Below are positions 1 to 7,412 of a DNA stretch of 15,858 nt, piece after piece (positions within the stretch are counted from its first letter, which is position 1; every line of letters begins with the position of its first letter). The stretch is from contig JAHEOB010000066.1 of assembly GCA_018610095.1 (NCBI GenBank), forward strand, positions 1 through 15,858. Direction: 5' to 3'. The translations under genes were made by a program, and so were the position numbers. This DNA is from Halothece sp. MAG. Its GTDB lineage: Bacteria; Cyanobacteriota; Cyanobacteriia; Cyanobacteriales; Rubidibacteraceae. A model generated the notes under the pieces. That model was not told the DNA's origin. It was given only the letters and a program-made list of their open reading frames with translations, and ran no database searches.

Positions 1-1507
1 TTAGCTGATCCAGTTTCCCATGAAAGGGAATGACACCTAGCAGTGGAAAATTAAGATTTTCCTTAAGTTTGTCAGCAGAATAATATTTATTATCAACTTT
101 TTCCATCAGATAAACGCCCCCTGCTCCTGCCAGTAATCCAGCGATTAACCCTAAAACCAGTTCTCTAGTTGGCTGGGCACTCTCGACTTGGATTGGAGAA
201 GCGGATTGTTCTGTTAGTTGCCATGGGGTTGTGATTTGAGCAGCTTCAATTTTGAAATTTTCTCGCGTACTTTGAAACTGCTGGAATTTATTTCTAGCAG
301 CTTCTAAGCGTTGCTGAATGTCTTGATATTCTGTTGCTAATTGACTTAAATTTTGTAGGGAGCTATTCAGTTCTTGTTCCGCTTTTTCTAAAGCTGATTG
401 ACGAACTTCTAACGTACGAATTTTATTAGTTGTTCCGATTAAATCTTGTGTTAAAGATAACCGAACTGGGTTGGGAGAACTGATTTCGGAATGAATATTG
501 GGATCGACGTTTTCTTTTCCTAAAACAGTGGCTGCTTCTTGTTCTAGTAGCTCTAATAACTCGTTACGCTGTCGTTTTAAACGTTGGATCATGGGACTAT
601 CTTGTTGGTATCGAGCTAACTTTAAACTCAATTCAGTTTCTACTTCTCTTAGTTGATCCAACAGTTTTTGGTAACGAGGGGCTTCGCTTAAGGCAACGGT
701 TGTCATTGCTTCATCTAAATCAAGTCCTAATTGATCAGATAAATTCTGTTGTAACGATTTTTGTTCATCAAGTGCAACTTCTGTTTCCCGTTGACGTTGC
801 CGGATATTGGCAAGTTGCTCTGAAACCGTTTCTCCCCGATTTTCGGGATTAATCATATTATGTTGAGAGCGAAAAGCCTGGAGTTCCTGTTCGAGGCGAG
901 ACACTTCGTCCTCAATTTCAGGCAAGTTTTGGTCAATTAAGTCAATCACTTGCTGTTGGGCACGTTGTTGTTGTTGTTTGGAGTAATCAATAAATTCCTC
1001 TTGTAACGTATCGGTAACCGTTTTAGCAAACTCTGGGTTAGAAGACTCGTAACTAATTTCTATCACTTTACTTTCTCCAACCCGATTAATATTGAGGTTA
1101 TTCTTGAAATTGCTATAGTTATTATCAATACGATTTGGATGATTGGCTTGTATTTCTTGATAAATCGGTTTAAGAACCTCAGAACTTGTTAAAACCATGA
1201 TTTGCGTTGTATAATCGATGCTACCCTCATTTTGCGTAATTCCTCCTAATTCTTCACGTACATTTTTTAGTTGTTTCTGTGATTCAATCGGTTCGACTAA
1301 TAATTGAAAGCTACTCCGATAAGTAGGTTTATTTTCACTCATCAAACTTTTCGTCCATATTCCACCTGTTACCCCCAGTACTAGGAGTAAAAATAACCAA
1401 CCTCGACGCTGAAGCGCAGAGATGATTTGCTGCCAATTGAACGATTGTTCTTGTTGGAAGGATGGTAAGGCAGTTGATTGGAAGTTGGAATTACTAGAAA
1501 CCGTCAT
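1..1507 (-). CDS. Wzc-like polysaccharide chain-length / tyrosine-kinase protein, copy 1 (partial, C-terminus off window)
   Basis: Reading from the ATG at 1507-1505, the frame stays open to the left edge, giving about 502 residues without a stop. It begins MTVSSNSNFQ and has a first membrane segment around residues 35-52 (WLFLL...GVTGGIW). A long coiled-coil, Gln/Glu-rich Wzz-type region follows, then a second membrane segment (LVLGLIAGLLAGAGGVYLM) near residue 460. After that comes the linker that normally leads to the cytoplasmic BY-kinase domain. The visible part aligns end to end with the complete neighbour at 1707-4022; shared blocks include DEAMTTVALS, HSEISSPNPVRLSLTQDLI and the KYYSA linker. 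Known role of the family: inner-membrane polysaccharide co-polymerase that controls chain length and export. Whether this copy keeps Walker A, Walker B and the tyrosine tail cannot be seen. No strong Shine-Dalgarno precedes the ATG. A promoter-like sequence at 1614-1641 suggests it can be transcribed separately. Confidence 0.9.
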   Translation of the reverse strand, partial: MTVSSNSNFQSTALPSFQQEQSFNWQQIISALQRRGWLFLLLVLGVTGGIWTKSLMSENKPTYRSSFQLLVEPIESQKQLKNVREELGGITQNEGSIDYTTQIMVLTSSEVLKPIYQEIQANHPNRIDNNYSNFKNNLNINRVGESKVIEISYESSNPEFAKTVTDTLQEEFIDYSKQQQQRAQQQVIDLIDQNLPEIEDEVSRLEQELQAFRSQHNMINPENRGETVSEQLANIRQRQRETEVALDEQKSLQQNLSDQLGLDLDEAMTTVALSEAPRYQKLLDQLREVETELSLKLARYQQDSPMIQRLKRQRNELLELLEQEAATVLGKENVDPNIHSEISSPNPVRLSLTQDLIGTTNKIRTLEVRQSALEKAEQELNSSLQNLSQLATEYQDIQQRLEAARNKFQQFQSTRENFKIEAAQITTPWQLTEQSASPIQVESAQPTRELVLGLIAGLLAGAGGVYLMEKVDNKYYSADKLKENLNFPLLGVIPFHGKLDQL

Positions 1508-1558
1508 AAGCTATTAAGAGAGATTCCGATCGATGGAGGTTAACAAAAAGTAACAAGT

Positions 1559-1584
1559 ATAACGTTATTTCAGGGTTATAACCC
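1559..1584. repeat. two short perfect palindromes in the leader of Wzc-like copy 1
   Basis: ATAACGTTAT (1559-1568) and GGGTTATAACCC (1573-1584) are both perfect palindromes in the leader between the predicted promoter and the ATG of copy 1. GGGTTATAACCC could be a protein site. As an RNA hairpin it has little loop, and no U-tract follows it, so it does not look like a terminator. Confidence 0.4.
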
Positions 1585-1594
1585 CAATTAGGCA

Positions 1595-1611
1595 TTACTA
1601 GATATTAGTAA
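1595..1611. promoter_or_regulatory. operator-like dyad at the predicted transcription start
   Basis: TTACTA (1595-1600), a 5-nt spacer GATAT, and TAGTAA (1606-1611) form a perfect 6+6 inverted repeat. It sits right over the predicted start site of the promoter at 1614-1641. The position would suit a repressor site, but the AT-rich composition makes chance symmetry possible. Confidence 0.3.
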
Positions 1612-1613
1612 AT

Positions 1614-1641
1614 ATTATATCTAATGTAGGAGCTACGTCAT
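1614..1641 (-). promoter_or_regulatory. putative sigma70-type promoter for Wzc-like copy 1
   Basis: On the minus strand a perfect -10 TATAAT (1619-1614) lies 16 bp from a -35-like ATGACG (1641-1636, 4 of 6 matches to TTGACA). The predicted start of transcription is near 1607, giving a leader of about 100 nt before the ATG at 1507. The 199-bp gap between the two Wzc copies holds no gene. Assignment is by consensus match only. Confidence 0.45.
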
Positions 1642-1696
1642 AATGATTGGCAACTTCATTTCTATCAACGGTCAGAGCAGGCAGTTTCCAAGCATT

Positions 1697-1710
1697 TTAA
1701 GTTAACTTAA
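1697..1710. repeat. 14-bp palindrome over the stop codon of Wzc-like copy 2
   Basis: TTAAGTTAACTTAA is a perfect palindrome that includes the TAA stop (1707-1709) of the complete Wzc-like gene. It is AT-rich and not followed by a U-run, so it is not a convincing terminator. No other terminator is visible between the two Wzc copies, and read-through into copy 1 is possible. Confidence 0.35.
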
Positions 1711-4022
1711 GACCTTTCCTTACCATTTTTAGAGAATAATGCTTTTAACTTGGAATGGGATTGCTCATTGCGATAATAATATTTGTAATTATATTTTTCG
1801 TAGGTGGTCGCACTTTGAATCGTCGCTCCGTTCGTAACTATCCCTAATAAATGCGTGGGTAAGAGTTTTAGAGTATCAATTACATCTTTCATAATCATCC
1901 GATCAACCACCCCTAACCCTGTTACCAAAATTAGACCACTCGTCAACGGGCTTAAAACTTTTGCATCTGCTAAAGTCGCACTAGGCGGGGTATCAAAAAT
2001 AATTAAGTCAAAAGAACGTTCCCATTGTTGAATGAGTGTCTCCATTGTTTCAGAAGCTAACAAACTTGCGGGATCAGGGGGTAAAATTCCCGAGGTTAGG
2101 ATAGAGAGATTGTCTTGGCTAGCACAGGGATGAATCGCTTCTTCTAAGTCTATGCCAGTGGAAATTACATTGGATAATCCGCAATCATTAGGAAGCTCTA
2201 GTAATTGATGGATTTTAGGCTTGCGCAAATCGGCATCAACTAATAACACTCGATTGCCCATTGCTGCTGCTGTTTTTGCAAAATAAAATGAAGTAACTGA
2301 TTTTCCTTCACCTGGAATCGAAGACGTCATTGTCAAGGAGCGAATGGGGTTATCTGGCCTCAAAAATGAAAGGGTTGTATAGAAAGAGCGAAAGGCTTCT
2401 AGAAAAGAAAAGTCATCATAACTAACCCCCATATCATTGTGATGATCACCATTACTCTGTTCTGCTCCTGGAAGAGATTGACTTAAGGAACGGGCTGGTA
2501 AGGCATGATGAGCCACTTCTTGTTCAAGTAGTTGATTAAGTTTGCGATGAAAAGGAATCAAACCTAGCAGTGGTAAATTAATACTTTGCTTGAGTTCCTC
2601 AGCAGAATAATATTTATTATCAATTTTTTCAATGAGGTAAACGGCTCCTGCTCCCGCTAGCACTCCAGCAAGGAAACCTAAAATCATTTCTCTTACTGGA
2701 TGGGGCTCTTCCACTGGCTCAGGAGAAGAGGGCTTTTCTGTTACTTGCCATGGCGTTGCCGTTTGAGTTGCCTCAATCATTAACTCTTCTCGGGTTTGAA
2801 AAAGGCGATTAATATTTTCTTGAGCCACTTCTCGGCGTCGCTTAATGTCTTGATACTCACTTGCTAATTTGGTCGTCTCTTCTAAGGAGTTACGAACTTT
2901 TTGTTCTGCTTGTTCTAAGGCAGATTGACGTACTTTTAAAGTACGAATTTGATTAGTCGTTTCAATTAAATCCTGTGTTAAAGAAAGCCGAACTGGGTTA
3001 GGAGAGCTAATTTCAGAGTGAATCCCTTCATCCACTCCTTGTTCTCCTAAGACTCTTACTGCTTCTTCCTTTAGGAGTTCTAGTAGTTCACGACGCTGTT
3101 GTTTTAAACGCTCGATCATGGGACTATCTTCTTTATATCGAGCTAATTTTAATGCCATTTCTTTTTCAATTTTTTGCAGGGCATCTAATAAATCTTGATA
3201 GCGAGGCGCTTGGCTCAAGGCAACGGTTGTCATTGCCTCATCTAAGCTTAATCCCAATTGGTTAGATAAATTTTCTTGTAAAGAGGTTTTTTCTTCAAGA
3301 GCAATCTTGGTATCTTCTTGACGTTGTTTAATCTCATCAAGATATTCTGAAATGTTGTCTCCTCTCTTTAGAGGATCGATAACGTCATGTTTAGTACGGA
3401 AAGCCTGTAGTTCCTCTTCCAAATTAGCAACCTTTTTTTGGAGTTCTGGTAATTTCTGGTCGATAAAATTAATTACCTGTTCTTGAGCCCGCTTTTGTTG
3501 TTTTTCTGAGTAATTAATATATTCATCTGCTACCAAATTAGTGACGGCTGTAGTTAATTCTGCATTACTAGAATCGTAACTTACTTCGATAAGTTTACTC
3601 TCTCCAACACGATGAATATTTAGATTATCTACAAGCTCTTGACGGGTTAGATTAGGATAATCCTGTTGTAATTTTTCATGAATCGGATTGATAACTTTAG
3701 AACTTTTTAAAACATTAATTTGCGTTGTATAATCAAAGTCTGAATTAGAGCCTCCACCACTCCCTAATTCCTCACGTAAATCTTGCATTTCTTGATTGGA
3801 TTGAATTGGTTCGACTAATAATTGGAAGCGACTGCGATAGATTGTTTCTTGCTCAACGAAATAAGTTCTAGCCCAAAGTCCACCTGTCACCCCCACGGTA
3901 ACGAGTAAAAATAACCAAGCCCGACGCTTCAGGGCTAACCTAATTTGCTGCCAATTCCAAGATTCTTGCTCTTGAAAAGATAATTGGGGATTGGGAGATT
4001 CAAAGTCGCTCGAAACTGTCAT
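1707..4022 (-). CDS. Wzc-like polysaccharide co-polymerase / BY-type tyrosine autokinase, copy 2 (complete)
   Basis: 771 aa, a usual length for a fused Wzz-kinase protein. In order: membrane segment about 34-51; Wzz-type region with long predicted coiled coils (about 175-260, 275-325, 350-420); second membrane segment about 445-465 followed by the DNKYYSAEELK linker; and a cytoplasmic P-loop kinase domain. The kinase has Walker A SIPGEGKS (568-575, K574), Walker A' VLLVDADLRKP (592-602) and Walker B LIIFDTPP (673-680). A tyrosine-rich tail follows (Y741, Y744, Y746, Y748-Y750), the usual site of autophosphorylation in this family. The oligomerisation motif reads EAFRSFY (542-548), so the third basic residue of EX2RX2R is Tyr. 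The ATG at 4022 lies inside the upstream glycosyltransferase gene (23-bp overlap), which suggests translational coupling. Family role: controls assembly and export of capsule or exopolysaccharide through cycles of tyrosine phosphorylation. The particular polymer is unknown. Confidence 0.95.
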   Translation of the reverse strand: MTVSSDFESPNPQLSFQEQESWNWQQIRLALKRRAWLFLLVTVGVTGGLWARTYFVEQETIYRSRFQLLVEPIQSNQEMQDLREELGSGGGSNSDFDYTTQINVLKSSKVINPIHEKLQQDYPNLTRQELVDNLNIHRVGESKLIEVSYDSSNAELTTAVTNLVADEYINYSEKQQKRAQEQVINFIDQKLPELQKKVANLEEELQAFRTKHDVIDPLKRGDNISEYLDEIKQRQEDTKIALEEKTSLQENLSNQLGLSLDEAMTTVALSQAPRYQDLLDALQKIEKEMALKLARYKEDSPMIERLKQQRRELLELLKEEAVRVLGEQGVDEGIHSEISSPNPVRLSLTQDLIETTNQIRTLKVRQSALEQAEQKVRNSLEETTKLASEYQDIKRRREVAQENINRLFQTREELMIEATQTATPWQVTEKPSSPEPVEEPHPVREMILGFLAGVLAGAGAVYLIEKIDNKYYSAEELKQSINLPLLGLIPFHRKLNQLLEQEVAHHALPARSLSQSLPGAEQSNGDHHNDMGVSYDDFSFLEAFRSFYTTLSFLRPDNPIRSLTMTSSIPGEGKSVTSFYFAKTAAAMGNRVLLVDADLRKPKIHQLLELPNDCGLSNVISTGIDLEEAIHPCASQDNLSILTSGILPPDPASLLASETMETLIQQWERSFDLIIFDTPPSATLADAKVLSPLTSGLILVTGLGVVDRMIMKDVIDTLKLLPTHLLGIVTNGATIQSATTYEKYNYKYYYRNEQSHSKLKALFSKNGKERS

Positions 4023-5277
4023 CAGTAATTACTTGCTCGGAGAAAGTCTTATTTGCTGCTTTAAACAAGACATTAGCATATTGTTGAGCAATAATTTCTG
4101 GAGTAAAGTAATTTTCTAGATAATTACGGGCTGCTTCTCCCATGGTTTTAACGTTACTGGGATGGGCTGCTAAATACCGAATATAGTTAGCTAAGCCGAT
4201 GCTATCACCATTCGTAAAACTTTTACCACACTGCGCCTGTTCTAAAAGTTGCGATAAGTAACAATGAGGTTGACAAATTGCTGCCACCGGACGACCAGCC
4301 GCTAAAAACCCATACAGTTTACTAGGGGCAATCAATTGTTCTGTATCTTTACTCAGTGTAACTAAAGAGAGGTCACAAGCAGTTAAGGAATTGGGTAAAT
4401 GATTTTTGTCTTGGAAGGGTAAAAATAAACAATTACTTAATTGCCATTGTTGGATGAGTTGCTGGTAACAATCATTAAATTTAACGCCTCCCCCGATAAA
4501 AACAAATTTAACGTTTTCATTTCGGAGTTCCCATACTGCTGCTGTAATAGTTTCAAAATCATGACAACGCCCCATATTTCCTGAGTAAAGAACAGTGAAG
4601 GGTTGAACTAAATCATGCTCAATGGCAAAAGGGTTTTCTGATTTGGGTTTGGGTACAATATGATTGGGATCAGCCCAGTTATGAATCACTGTCACTTTAT
4701 TGGCAATATCTGGGCATTTCTGGATCAGGTACTGTTTCATGTTAGGAGAAAGCACAATCACTTGTTGAGCATTTCTCCAAGTTTGATAATTGATTCCATT
4801 CCAGATTTTGGTTAACCAATTATTAGCAGATAAAACATTTAACTGAACTGCTACATCAGGATACAAATCATAAATCAGGCAAACATAACGACATTTGAAA
4901 ACTTTTCTGGCAAAATAGCCAACCATCGGTAAAAAGGGAGGTTCCGTGGTTAATAAAAGCAGCTCTCCCCGATAGCTTGGTTTCAGCAGTCTTAATGCTG
5001 AGATGAGAGAAAAGACCATCCCATTAATGGCTCGTGATCCCTTCCATTTAAGTGGCCAAAACCGAGATGTTTTTGAGCGTCGAATAGAAATCACTGGGTT
5101 CGTTTCTCGCTTTGGTGCCAGTTGATTCCAGTTATAGTATCCCGGTTGCCCCGTAATGACTTGAATTTTAATGTTTTGGTTTGTTAGTTGAGTGGCTAAT
5201 TCTTCTAGGAGTTGGCCCGTAGCCGCACAGTCAGGTGGATAAAATTGATTAATAATTGAGACTTGGAGTTGATTCAT
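4000..5277 (-). CDS. GT4-family (WcaI/WbuB-like) glycosyltransferase
   Basis: 425 aa, GT-B fold pattern. The N-terminal acceptor half opens with SIINQFYPPDCAATGQLLEEL (split as residues 7-13 and 14-27), the WcaI/WbuB-type 'YPPD..GTG' opening. It continues with TTEPPFLP (110-117) and IYDLYPDVAV (135-144). The C-terminal nucleotide-sugar half has YSGNMGRCHDFETI (231-244), IGGG (261-264) and APSKLYGFLAAGRPV (317-331), the usual donor-binding region. It is cytosolic or membrane-associated, and most likely adds one sugar to a lipid-linked repeat unit. The donor and linkage cannot be read from sequence. It stops with TGA at 4002-4000 inside the start of the Wzc-like gene, so the two are almost surely co-transcribed and belong to one polysaccharide pathway. 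The start ATG (5277) has no clear Shine-Dalgarno sequence, and the 64-bp gap upstream shows no confident promoter. Confidence 0.9.
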   Translation of the reverse strand: MNQLQVSIINQFYPPDCAATGQLLEELATQLTNQNIKIQVITGQPGYYNWNQLAPKRETNPVISIRRSKTSRFWPLKWKGSRAINGMVFSLISALRLLKPSYRGELLLLTTEPPFLPMVGYFARKVFKCRYVCLIYDLYPDVAVQLNVLSANNWLTKIWNGINYQTWRNAQQVIVLSPNMKQYLIQKCPDIANKVTVIHNWADPNHIVPKPKSENPFAIEHDLVQPFTVLYSGNMGRCHDFETITAAVWELRNENVKFVFIGGGVKFNDCYQQLIQQWQLSNCLFLPFQDKNHLPNSLTACDLSLVTLSKDTEQLIAPSKLYGFLAAGRPVAAICQPHCYLSQLLEQAQCGKSFTNGDSIGLANYIRYLAAHPSNVKTMGEAARNYLENYFTPEIIAQQYANVLFKAANKTFSEQVITDDSFERL

Positions 5278-5341
5278 ACAATTGCCATATTTATACTATT
5301 AATACCAAAATAATATCGTGTCTGAAAAGTTTTGTTTCATT

Positions 5342-6361
5342 TTAACCGATGATATAGCTGTGGCTTAAACTGAGTAAAAAGATTAATTGAGCCGCGATCG
5401 CGAATAAATAAAACACCATTCTTGCCTTAAAAATTGATAATAAAAGCCCCACACTTTTTAAATCAATCATAGGTCCAAAGACTAAGAAAGCCAATAAGGA
5501 ACTACTGGTAAAACTGGCAGAAAATGATAAAGCAAAAAATGCATCCACTGTCGAACAAATGGAAATCAATCCCCCAATAATCATCATGACAGTAATTGAG
5601 GTAAGGGGACTTTCTCCTAAACTTAAAATGACATCCCGAGGGGTAAAACTTTGAATACTAGCAGCAATGGCACTCCCTAAAACTAAAATTCCTCCTAATT
5701 CTCTTAATTCCTGTGTCACGTTATCTAAAAATGGTTTGAAACGACGTTGACTCAGCCCACTACTGGCTTGTGCCGTTGTGGTTTGGGGAATCGTTTCTAA
5801 AGGAACTGCTTGCCCCTGATTAAGTAAAAAGTTTCCTGACTCTAGTAAATTAGAACCACTGCTAGCAGATGTTGCTCTCGGACGAGACTCCTTAGCATAA
5901 TACTTCATTTGTTTAGCAAGTGTCGGTTGTAATAGGACAGTGGAATCTTTTTGGACACTAAATATACAAGCCACAACCACAGCAACCATTAAAGAAAATA
6001 ACACCCGAAATCCAACAAGTTCTGGTTGATCCCGAAAAGCAACCCACGTTGACCAAATGACAATGGGATTAATTGTAGGGGCAGCTAACAAAAATCCAAT
6101 TGCCACTGAAATGGGCATCCGTTGTAACAATAATCGTCGTGCCACCGGAACATTGCCACATTCACACACGGGAAACATAAACCCAATGCAGCTACCTGCT
6201 AACGAACCAAAAACGGGATGTTTCGGTAAACGCTTAATTAATTGACCTTCATCCACAAATACTAGTAAAGCACTGGATAACAGAACGCCCATTAATAAGA
6301 ATGGGAAGGCCTCAATCACTAAACTGATAAATAAGGTAAATGTATCATCAACACGAGTCAT
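5342..6361 (-). CDS. DUF318/ArsP_1-like membrane permease
   Basis: 339 aa, hydrophobic, in two membrane halves joined by a polar linker (about residues 137-215, rich in Ser, Thr and Gln). The first half has the family signature PVCECGNVPVARRLL (64-78) followed by LLAAPTINPIVIWSTW (91-106). The second half has GGLISICSTVDAFFALSF (263-280) and FLVFGPMIDLKS (292-303), the mirrored motif of this two-fold repeated family. The paired cysteines C66 and C68 and C269 are typical. Members are annotated as predicted permeases; some relatives export methylated arsenicals, but substrate cannot be inferred here. I saw no adjacent TIGR03943-type partner. It lies 64 bp upstream of the glycosyltransferase on the same strand and diverges from tpiA. 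Its link to polysaccharide synthesis is positional only. Confidence 0.85.
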   Translation of the reverse strand: MTRVDDTFTLFISLVIEAFPFLLMGVLLSSALLVFVDEGQLIKRLPKHPVFGSLAGSCIGFMFPVCECGNVPVARRLLLQRMPISVAIGFLLAAPTINPIVIWSTWVAFRDQPELVGFRVLFSLMVAVVVACIFSVQKDSTVLLQPTLAKQMKYYAKESRPRATSASSGSNLLESGNFLLNQGQAVPLETIPQTTTAQASSGLSQRRFKPFLDNVTQELRELGGILVLGSAIAASIQSFTPRDVILSLGESPLTSITVMMIIGGLISICSTVDAFFALSFSASFTSSSLLAFLVFGPMIDLKSVGLLLSIFKARMVFYLFAIAAQLIFLLSLSHSYIIG

Positions 6362-6568
6362 AGTTTTACGAGCAACTCAATATAACAATTTCAGTGGTGT
6401 TTTGACTCACGACCTTGAAAATCGTTCCCAATTGATTGAAAAGGAATTAACCTCAGCATAAGGATAGATGGTTAGTCAAGCAATCACCCAAGATTTTGAA
6501 GGGGTTCCCCTTGGGAGATAAACTATGTTGTGCAAGCCAATACCTAGAATACTGGAGCAACTGTAAGC
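6362..6568. other. divergent intergenic region between permease and tpiA
   Basis: This 207-bp gap must hold the tpiA promoter and probably that of the permease. No small ORF or RNA gene is evident. The only strong structure is the hairpin at 6487-6515. I saw no convincing promoter for the permease strand. Confidence 0.5.
6487..6529 (+). promoter_or_regulatory. possible tpiA promoter overlapping an inverted repeat
   Basis: AAGGGG-TT-CCCCTT (6499-6512) is a perfect inverted repeat. An outer CCCAA (6487-6491) can pair with TTGGG (6511-6515). A weak -35 TTGAAG (6496-6501), 17 bp and a -10-like TAAACT (6519-6524) overlap the repeat; TATGTT at 6524-6529 is an alternative -10. The repeat could be an operator or a transcript hairpin. 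Matches are weak. Confidence 0.3.
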
Positions 6569-7294
6569 ATGCGCAGAATTGTTATTGCTGGAAACTGGAA
6601 GATGCACAAAACTCAAGCAGAATCGCTAGAGTTTCTGCAAACCTTTCTTCCCGAATTAGAAAATGCCCCTGAAGATAGAGAAGTCATTTTATGTGTCCCA
6701 TTTACTGATTTAGGAGTAATGTCTAAAAATCTCCATGGCACGCGAGTTCGTCTCAGTTCGCAAAATGTCCACTGGGAAGAATCAGGGGCGTTTACAGGAG
6801 AAATTTCTCCCCCCATGCTGACGGAAGTGGGGGTAACCTATGCCGTTGTGGGTCACAGTGAACGTCGTCAATATTTTGGAGAAACAGAAGAAACAGTGAA
6901 TTTACGCGCTCGTGCAGCGCAACAGGCAGGGTTAACTCCCATTCTCTGTGTTGGTGAAAGTAAACAACAACGGGATGCAGGGGAAACCGAAGCGGTGATC
7001 AAAAAACAACTGCAAGCAGATTTACAACAGGTGGATTTGTCTCGTTTAGTCATTGCCTATGAACCGATTTGGGCGATTGGTACTGGAGATACTTGTGATC
7101 CCAAAGAAGCTAATCGGGTCATGGGGTTAATTCGTTCTCAATTAAGTAGTGATGATGTACCGATTCAATATGGTGGTTCAGTTAAAACGAGCAATATTGA
7201 TGAAATTATGGCTCAACCTGAAATTGATGGTGTCTTAGTCGGGGGAGCTAGCCTCGATCCTAGTGGATTTGCTCGGATTGTCAATTACCAGTAA
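6569..7294 (+). CDS. tpiA: triosephosphate isomerase
   Basis: 241 aa, a slightly short but normal bacterial TIM barrel. It interconverts dihydroxyacetone phosphate and glyceraldehyde 3-phosphate in glycolysis and the Calvin cycle, in the cytosol. Catalytic residues are all in place: N9 and K11 in AGNWKMH, H96 in VVGHSERR, and E165 in AYEPIWAIGTG, which also forms the start of flexible loop 6. Phosphate-binding glycines are seen in YGGSV (201-205) and LVGGASL (223-229). The ATG is preceded at some distance by a weak GGAG (spacing about 12). The gene stands alone, diverging from the permease and ending at its own hairpin terminator at 7307-7335. Confidence 0.98.
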   Translation: MRRIVIAGNWKMHKTQAESLEFLQTFLPELENAPEDREVILCVPFTDLGVMSKNLHGTRVRLSSQNVHWEESGAFTGEISPPMLTEVGVTYAVVGHSERRQYFGETEETVNLRARAAQQAGLTPILCVGESKQQRDAGETEAVIKKQLQADLQQVDLSRLVIAYEPIWAIGTGDTCDPKEANRVMGLIRSQLSSDDVPIQYGGSVKTSNIDEIMAQPEIDGVLVGGASLDPSGFARIVNYQ

Positions 7295-7306
7295 ACCACT
7301 CAGCCA

Positions 7307-7335
7307 CCCCGTGAGGATCAACCCTCAGGGGTTTT
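7307..7335 (+). terminator. intrinsic terminator of tpiA
   Basis: CCCC (7307-7310), a bulged G, and TGAGG (7312-7316) pair with CCTCA (7323-7327) and GGGG (7328-7331) across a 6-nt loop. Four Ts follow (7332-7335). It begins 12 bp after the tpiA stop. The short U-run makes it a moderate terminator. Confidence 0.7.
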
Positions 7336-7337
7336 AC

Positions 7338-7345
7338 GCGATCGC
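7338..7345. repeat. HIP1 octamer (intergenic)
   Basis: GCGATCGC, the highly iterated palindrome of many cyanobacterial genomes, lies between the two facing terminators. The other copies in this window start at 5394, 7713, 8437, 8712, 10238, 12076, 12798 and 13320. Confidence 0.9.
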
Positions 7346-7362
7346 GCGCGGATTTAAGTATC

Positions 7363-7396
7363 AAAAAAACCCCTCACCAACGAACAGCGAGGGGTT
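7363..7396 (-). terminator. intrinsic terminator of the hydroxylase/Mpo1-like/amidohydrolase operon
   Basis: On the minus strand AACCCCTC (7396-7389), a 13-nt loop and GAGGGGTT (7375-7368) form a perfect 8-bp stem. The stem runs straight into seven Us (7369-7363). It begins 16 bp after the stop of the amidohydrolase gene and is the best-formed terminator in the window. Confidence 0.85.
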
Positions 7397-7412
7397 AATA
7401 TTGTTTTCAAAT

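Noticed and set aside
1573..1584. GGGTTATAACCC as terminator of the complete Wzc-like gene
   Set aside because: It lies more than 120 bp beyond the stop, downstream of a promoter-like sequence, has almost no loop and no U-run.
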